Assembly: GCA_002424545.1 (NCBI GenBank)
Contig: DIKL01000058.1
Coordinates: 1-27,488, forward strand
Origin: Syntrophaceae bacterium UBA5619
GTDB lineage: Bacteria; Desulfobacterota; Syntrophia; Syntrophales; UBA5619
DNA length: 27,488 bases
Direction: 5' to 3'
Shown here: positions 24,182 to 27,488 of the stretch, piece after piece
Numbering within the stretch: the stretch's first letter is position 1
How the letters are laid out: the number at the start of each line of letters is the position of its first letter
The notes under the pieces: model-generated
Databases searched by the model: none
What the model was told of the DNA's origin: nothing
Seen by the model: only the letters and a program-made list of their open reading frames with translations
Program-made: the position numbers and the translations under genes

Positions 24182-25363
24182 TTACTTCAGATTCGCCAGC
24201 CAGAAATCGCGGATCTCCTGGCCATGGTCCCAGACAAAGGCCGCATCGGCCATCCAGATGTTCATCTGCCCCAGGGTCTTGGAACCCTTGGGCGCCGGCT
24301 GGTCCGTGCGGACCGGTGTGTTCCCCAAGACAAAGTAGGGTTTGTAGCCTTGACCGCCCTTTTCGTCGCCCATCATCCAGCGGGTCATCAACTTCGCCGC
24401 GTTGGGGTGTTTCGCGCGGTTGACGATGGCGATGATCACCTCCGTGGCAAACCCCATGACGGGCTTGGTGTCGTAGGAGACGTCGAAGACCAGCTTCGGG
24501 TTCTTCTCCTTGTCCCGCAGACGGGAGAAAGCCGTGATGCCCACGGGCGGCTTGGCCTGGCCCGGCTGCCCCACGGCGTTGGAGACGTCGTTGGTGGAAC
24601 CGGCGATCACGGCGTCGTTCTTGAGCATCCGGAGGATCCATTCGTACCCGGCGTTCTTGACCCCCTTGCTCAATTGGATCGGTTTCCCGAAGACGCGCTG
24701 GTATTCCTTGGCCATTTCATCCCCGTGCTGGACGATGGTGGCGAGCACCTCGATGAATTCGGGCATCTTCACCGGATCGGAAAAGATGACCCGCGATTTC
24801 CACTCCGGCTTCGTCAGTTCCCAGAGGCTCTGCACGGGGGGCGTTTTGTTTGCCTCGGTGTTGTAGATCAGGGTGTCGAAGCTCACATGATGGACGAGAA
24901 AGGGCTTCTGGAACCGCTCGGGAAGGACCGGCTTGATGTCCGACGGGACATAGGTGAAGACCAGCCCTTTCTGGAGAAGCTCGTTGTAAACGGTGGCGGG
25001 ATCCTTCAGAAAGATGACATCGGCGGCGAAATTTCCGGCTCTCTGTTCGGCCAGGACCTTCGTCACGATCTCGGTGGAGTCCATGTCGAAGCCGTTCACC
25101 TTGATGCCCGGGAATTTCTCCTCGAAGCTCTTCCCGAACTGGTGGACCCGGGAAGAGTAGGAGTAGACGGAGACTTCCTTCTCGGCCTTGGCCTTCTCAT
25201 AGAGCTGCTTCTCGTCGAAGCCGCCGGCCTCGTAGGCGCCGAGTTCCGCCTTCTTGAGCCACTCCTCGGTCGGACCGGAAAATTTTCCCTGCCCCCACAG
25301 GTTCGACGAGGCCATGACGCACAAAAAAACGATTGCCGATGCCAGAATCAGGGTTCTTTTCAT
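24182..25363 (-). CDS. ABC transporter substrate-binding protein, ferric-type family (second importer)
   Basis: This is a 393-residue periplasmic binding protein. MKRTLILASAIVFLCVMASS begins a signal peptide with likely cleavage near NLWG-QG. The mature part shows the family layout: a variable N-terminal helix, VSVYSYSSRVHQFGKSFEEK, then DSTEIVTKVLAEQRAGNFAA and DVIFLKDPATVYNELLQKGL, then IYNTEANKTPPVQSLWELTK and PEWKSRVIFSDP. It is about 20 residues longer than usual at the N-terminus. The ATG at 25363 has a perfect AAGGAGG seven bases upstream, and a near-consensus promoter lies 80 bases further. Iron(III) is the default guess for this family; there is no direct evidence for the ligand. Confidence 0.9.
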   Translation of the reverse strand: MKRTLILASAIVFLCVMASSNLWGQGKFSGPTEEWLKKAELGAYEAGGFDEKQLYEKAKAEKEVSVYSYSSRVHQFGKSFEEKFPGIKVNGFDMDSTEIVTKVLAEQRAGNFAADVIFLKDPATVYNELLQKGLVFTYVPSDIKPVLPERFQKPFLVHHVSFDTLIYNTEANKTPPVQSLWELTKPEWKSRVIFSDPVKMPEFIEVLATIVQHGDEMAKEYQRVFGKPIQLSKGVKNAGYEWILRMLKNDAVIAGSTNDVSNAVGQPGQAKPPVGITAFSRLRDKEKNPKLVFDVSYDTKPVMGFATEVIIAIVNRAKHPNAAKLMTRWMMGDEKGGQGYKPYFVLGNTPVRTDQPAPKGSKTLGQMNIWMADAAFVWDHGQEIRDFWLANLK

Positions 25364-25441
25364 GACAAGACCTCCTTATGATCTGTGATGAATTGATTTA
25401 TTGATATTGATATTAATAAGTTATTGCTTTTGACGTTTCGG

Positions 25442-25470
25442 AGTATAGGGAGGCGTTTTTTGCCTGTCAA
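25442..25470 (-). promoter_or_regulatory. Near-consensus sigma-70 promoter of the second importer operon
   Basis: On the minus strand TTGACA (25470-25465) is followed after exactly 17 bases by TATACT (25447-25442). The spacer contains AGGC-N7-GCCT (25451-25465), an inverted repeat that would put a dimeric regulator directly between the two boxes. Downstream the leader is very AT-rich, with TTGAT on the plus strand at 25393, 25401 and 25407. This is the best promoter in the window. Confidence 0.8.
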
Positions 25471-25493
25471 GGGATATTTGGCATTGGAATGGG

Positions 25494-26162
25494 TTATGAG
25501 GGCTCAAGCTGGCCGATGATGGCCACGGAGGCGCTGGCGCCGATCCGATTCGTCCCGGCCTCGATCATCGCCATGGCATCGGCGAGCGACCGGATGCCGC
25601 CCGCGGCCTTGACGCCGATCCCCTCGCCCACGGTTTTTCGCATCAGCCGAATATCGGCGACCGTGGCGCCGGCGCTTCCGTATCCGGTGGAGGTCTTCAC
25701 GAAGGCCGCCCCGGCCTTCACGGCCAGCAGGCAGGCCCGGATTTTCTCCTCCTTGGAGAGGTAGCAGGTCTCGATGATGACCTTGACAGGGCAGCCCGCG
25801 GCAGCGCGGACGACCGCAGTGATGTCCTCCGCCACCTCGTCGTCGCGGCCCTCCTTCAGCGATCCGACCCTCAGGACCATGTCCACCTCCCTGGCCCCCA
25901 GGCGAACGGCCTCGGCCGTTTCAGCGGCCTTCGCCTCCGGCGTATGGGTTCCGAAGGGAAAGCCCACGACGGAGCAGACGAGGGGTTTCTCACCCTTGAG
26001 GAACGCCGCGGCATCGGCCACATGGACAGGATTTACGCACACTGCCTTGAAGCCGTAAGCGACGGCCTCCGTGCAGAGTTTTTTCAACTCCTCTCGCGTG
26101 GACTGCGGTTTCAGCAGAGAATGGTCGATCATACCCGCCAACTGTTCCCTGGATATCTTCAT
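25494..26162 (-). CDS. deoC: Deoxyribose-phosphate aldolase
   Basis: This 222-residue cytoplasmic class I aldolase splits 2-deoxy-D-ribose 5-phosphate into glyceraldehyde 3-phosphate and acetaldehyde through a Schiff base. The active-site Lys156 lies in FVKTSTGYG, the second conserved Lys185 in VKAAGGIRS, and Asp94 in the EVDMV motif; IDHSLLKP near the N-terminus and VCSVVGFPFG are also typical. The length is right for the short bacterial form. The start at 26162 has AAGGGG upstream. It lies 75 bases after the exported-protein gene and just before the promoter of the second importer. The acetaldehyde product could in principle feed the aldehyde ferredoxin oxidoreductase, which is not adjacent. 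Confidence 0.95.
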   Translation of the reverse strand: MKISREQLAGMIDHSLLKPQSTREELKKLCTEAVAYGFKAVCVNPVHVADAAAFLKGEKPLVCSVVGFPFGTHTPEAKAAETAEAVRLGAREVDMVLRVGSLKEGRDDEVAEDITAVVRAAAGCPVKVIIETCYLSKEEKIRACLLAVKAGAAFVKTSTGYGSAGATVADIRLMRKTVGEGIGVKAAGGIRSLADAMAMIEAGTNRIGASASVAIIGQLEPS

Positions 26163-26237
26163 ATCAATCCCCTTTCTTAAATATCTCCTCCTGCATGTCC
26201 GGGCATCGGCCTGCCGAAGCGAGTGATTTGTCCACGC

Positions 26238-26735
26238 TTACTTGATCCGCGAGAGGACCTGAACGAGATAGGCCTCCAGCTCCGCCTCCGTCAGGACCTC
26301 CGGCGCCGTGTCCGGGACGCCGTGGTAAAAAATCGTCAGCGCCGCCTGCCCCTTTTCGAGGGATTCCCGGTCCTCGTAGAAATGGAGCCATCGCTCCGTC
26401 TTGTCCCGAAAATCGGTCCTGATGATCTTCAGGGTCTGGACGATTCCCAATGGCTCGCCCTTGCCGACCCACGCCCTTTCCTTCGAAAAGGGGTCGACGG
26501 CCTCGATGCGATAGAACCGGAGTCCCGGCGCCGCGGCCTTGTCGTGAAAGATCCGGATGTGGACAAAGGATGCCTCTTCGGATGCGCCCTTCAGGATCGC
26601 CCAGAGGATCGTGATCCCCTGGGACCGGAAGGAGGAGTCCGCCCCGTGAATCTCCGTCGCGGCAAAAGCCGGCCTTCCCGCAATCAGCAGGATGATCAGA
26701 ACCAAACCTGCCACTATCCCCAAAACCTTGCTCAT
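26238..26735 (-). CDS. Small exported protein of unknown function
   Basis: This encodes 165 residues with a clear Sec signal peptide: MSKVLGIVAGLVLIILLIAG followed by RPAFA and cleavage near AFA-ATEI. The mature part of about 140 residues is mixed, without Cys, and contains SSFRSQGITILWAILKGASE, a central strand region (FVHIRIFHDKA, LRFYRIEAVDPFSKE) and a helical end (LTEAELEAYLVQVLSRIK). I do not recognise a family. The ATG at 26735 has AAGGGAG a few bases upstream, so it is probably translated. It sits between the third ABC ATPase and deoC on the same strand and may belong to the importer operon cut by the window edge. Confidence 0.75.
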   Translation of the reverse strand: MSKVLGIVAGLVLIILLIAGRPAFAATEIHGADSSFRSQGITILWAILKGASEEASFVHIRIFHDKAAAPGLRFYRIEAVDPFSKERAWVGKGEPLGIVQTLKIIRTDFRDKTERWLHFYEDRESLEKGQAALTIFYHGVPDTAPEVLTEAELEAYLVQVLSRIK

Positions 26736-26803
26736 AGCGTTCTCCCTTCAAAATCGGGAAATCGTATTCCGAAAGCGCGCATTGGACCGGGAGCGCAACC
26801 CGC

Positions 26804-26826
26804 AATCCCCGCCCTGGGTGGGGATT
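26804..26826. repeat. Strong hairpin downstream of the third ABC ATPase
   Basis: AATCCCCGCCC (26804-26814) pairs with GGGTGGGGATT (26816-26826) with one G-T wobble and an almost absent loop. It lies in the 142-base gap after the ATPase stop on the minus strand. No T-tract follows, so it may stop or stabilise the upstream message only partly. Confidence 0.5.
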
Positions 26827-26877
26827 CATATTTTTCGGATCGATAAATATCCGGCACGCGGTGAGATACTTTTTCCG

Positions 26878-27488
26878 TCATTTTGTTTCCTCTCTGAGGA
26901 TATGGATCACCGCAGGCTCGATGCCGACCCCCACCGTTTCGCCGACGGCGAAGGTCCCGCGGCGGAGCGGATCGTAGGCGGTTGCGGAGAGACGACCGCC
27001 GTCCATTTCCAGCAGATAGTCCGCCTTTTCGCCGAGGAAGGTCCGCTCGACGACGACGCCTCGAAGGAGATCCCCGCCCGCCTCCCGGGTCAGCGTTATC
27101 GCTTCGGGCCGGATGAAGACCTGGATCGTCCGCCCGGGGACGAGGCCGTCCGGCGGGGCGGCGATGCGGAAGCTCCGACCGAAGAGGGAAAGGGTCGTTG
27201 TCCCATCGGCGACGGTCAGCACATTGGCCGGGAGGGCGTTGATCCGGCCGATGAACTGGGCCACGAAGGCATCCGCGGGCCGCAGATAGAGCTCCTCCGC
27301 CGTTCCGGTCTGGACGATCCTTCCTTCGTTCATCACGGCGATCTGGTCGGAGATCGCCATCGCTTCCTCCTGGTCGTGGGTGACGTAGACCGCCGTGATC
27401 GCCAAGGCTTTCTGGAGGCGGCGGATCTCGCCGCGCATGTAAACGCGGAGCTTCGCATCGAGATTGGAGAGCGGCTCGTCGAACAGGA
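26878..27488 (-). CDS. ABC transporter ATP-binding protein, C-terminal part (cut by window edge)
   Basis: Only about 203 residues are present; the gene continues beyond the window. The visible part begins at Walker B, LFDEPLSNLDAKLRVYMRG, followed by the H-loop VTHDQEEAMAISDQ and a TOBE-type domain with FIRPEAITLTREAGG. The apparent ATG at 27438 is internal, because the frame is open and conserved up to the edge. It is a third importer ATPase of the ferric/spermidine/maltose class, distinct in sequence from those at 17588 and 21270. Its binding protein and permease presumably lie further right. Confidence 0.93.
   Translation of the reverse strand, partial: LFDEPLSNLDAKLRVYMRGEIRRLQKALAITAVYVTHDQEEAMAISDQIAVMNEGRIVQTGTAEELYLRPADAFVAQFIGRINALPANVLTVADGTTTLSLFGRSFRIAAPPDGLVPGRTIQVFIRPEAITLTREAGGDLLRGVVVERTFLGEKADYLLEMDGGRLSATAYDPLRRGTFAVGETVGVGIEPAVIHILREETK

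Noticed and set aside
1-27488. CRISPR array, tRNA, rRNA or transposase
   Set aside because: I saw no regularly spaced repeats, cloverleaf-like sequence, rRNA segment or transposase/integrase motif while reading both strands.

Overview
The window reads as chromosome of a GC-rich, Gram-negative, strictly anaerobic bacterium. The anaerobic glycerol-3-phosphate dehydrogenase GlpABC, a two-subunit oxygen-sensitive class I fumarase, a tungsten-type aldehyde:ferredoxin oxidoreductase and a FadL/OmpP1-type outer-membrane protein all point that way. Together with the TAXI-type TRAP transporter and several ferric-type ABC importers, this mix resembles fermentative or syntrophic Thermodesulfobacteriota (old Deltaproteobacteria, for example Syntrophales relatives). 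The taxonomic placement is inference. I see no rRNA, tRNA, CRISPR array, insertion sequence or phage gene.

Layout. 1-4240: a minus-strand TAXI-TRAP operon (binding protein, small lipoprotein, fused 4TM/12TM permease), ended by a bidirectional hairpin terminator and preceded by a long gene-free stretch. 4239-5072: a D-alanyl-D-alanine carboxypeptidase on the plus strand whose natural start appears to be ATT. 8380-5124 (minus): a four-gene operon of an uncharacterised Cys-containing protein, fumarase alpha, fumarase beta and a divergent RelA/SpoT-like protein. A pair of well-formed divergent promoters at 8405-8485 separates it from glpABC (8557-12577, plus), whose genes overlap by ATGA. 14381-12591 (minus): aldehyde ferredoxin oxidoreductase. 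15731-14451 (minus): a FadL/OmpP1-family gene interrupted by one in-frame TAA. 15732-16287: a lower-GC divergent intergenic region with a promoter.

The right third is transport. On plus: binding protein, ATPase, fused permease and a HAD-IIA phosphatase (16288-21231). On minus: a second full ABC importer in the order binding protein, permease, ATPase (25363-21270) behind a near-consensus promoter. Upstream of that, on minus, lie deoxyribose-phosphate aldolase, a small exported protein and the C-terminal part of a third ABC ATPase cut by the window edge.

How they fit together: GlpABC passes glycerol-3-phosphate electrons toward the quinone pool, fumarase interconverts fumarate and malate, and AOR couples aldehydes to ferredoxin, giving a picture of anaerobic carbon and redox metabolism. 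The ABC importers resemble the ferric/phosphonate-type binding-protein family; the linked HAD phosphatase and DeoC make organophosphate or phosphonate uptake a hypothesis alongside iron. The most unusual items are the RelA/SpoT-like protein in a fumarase operon, the ATT start, the single-stop outer-membrane gene, and the lipoprotein plus 17-bp perfect hairpin inside the TRAP operon.
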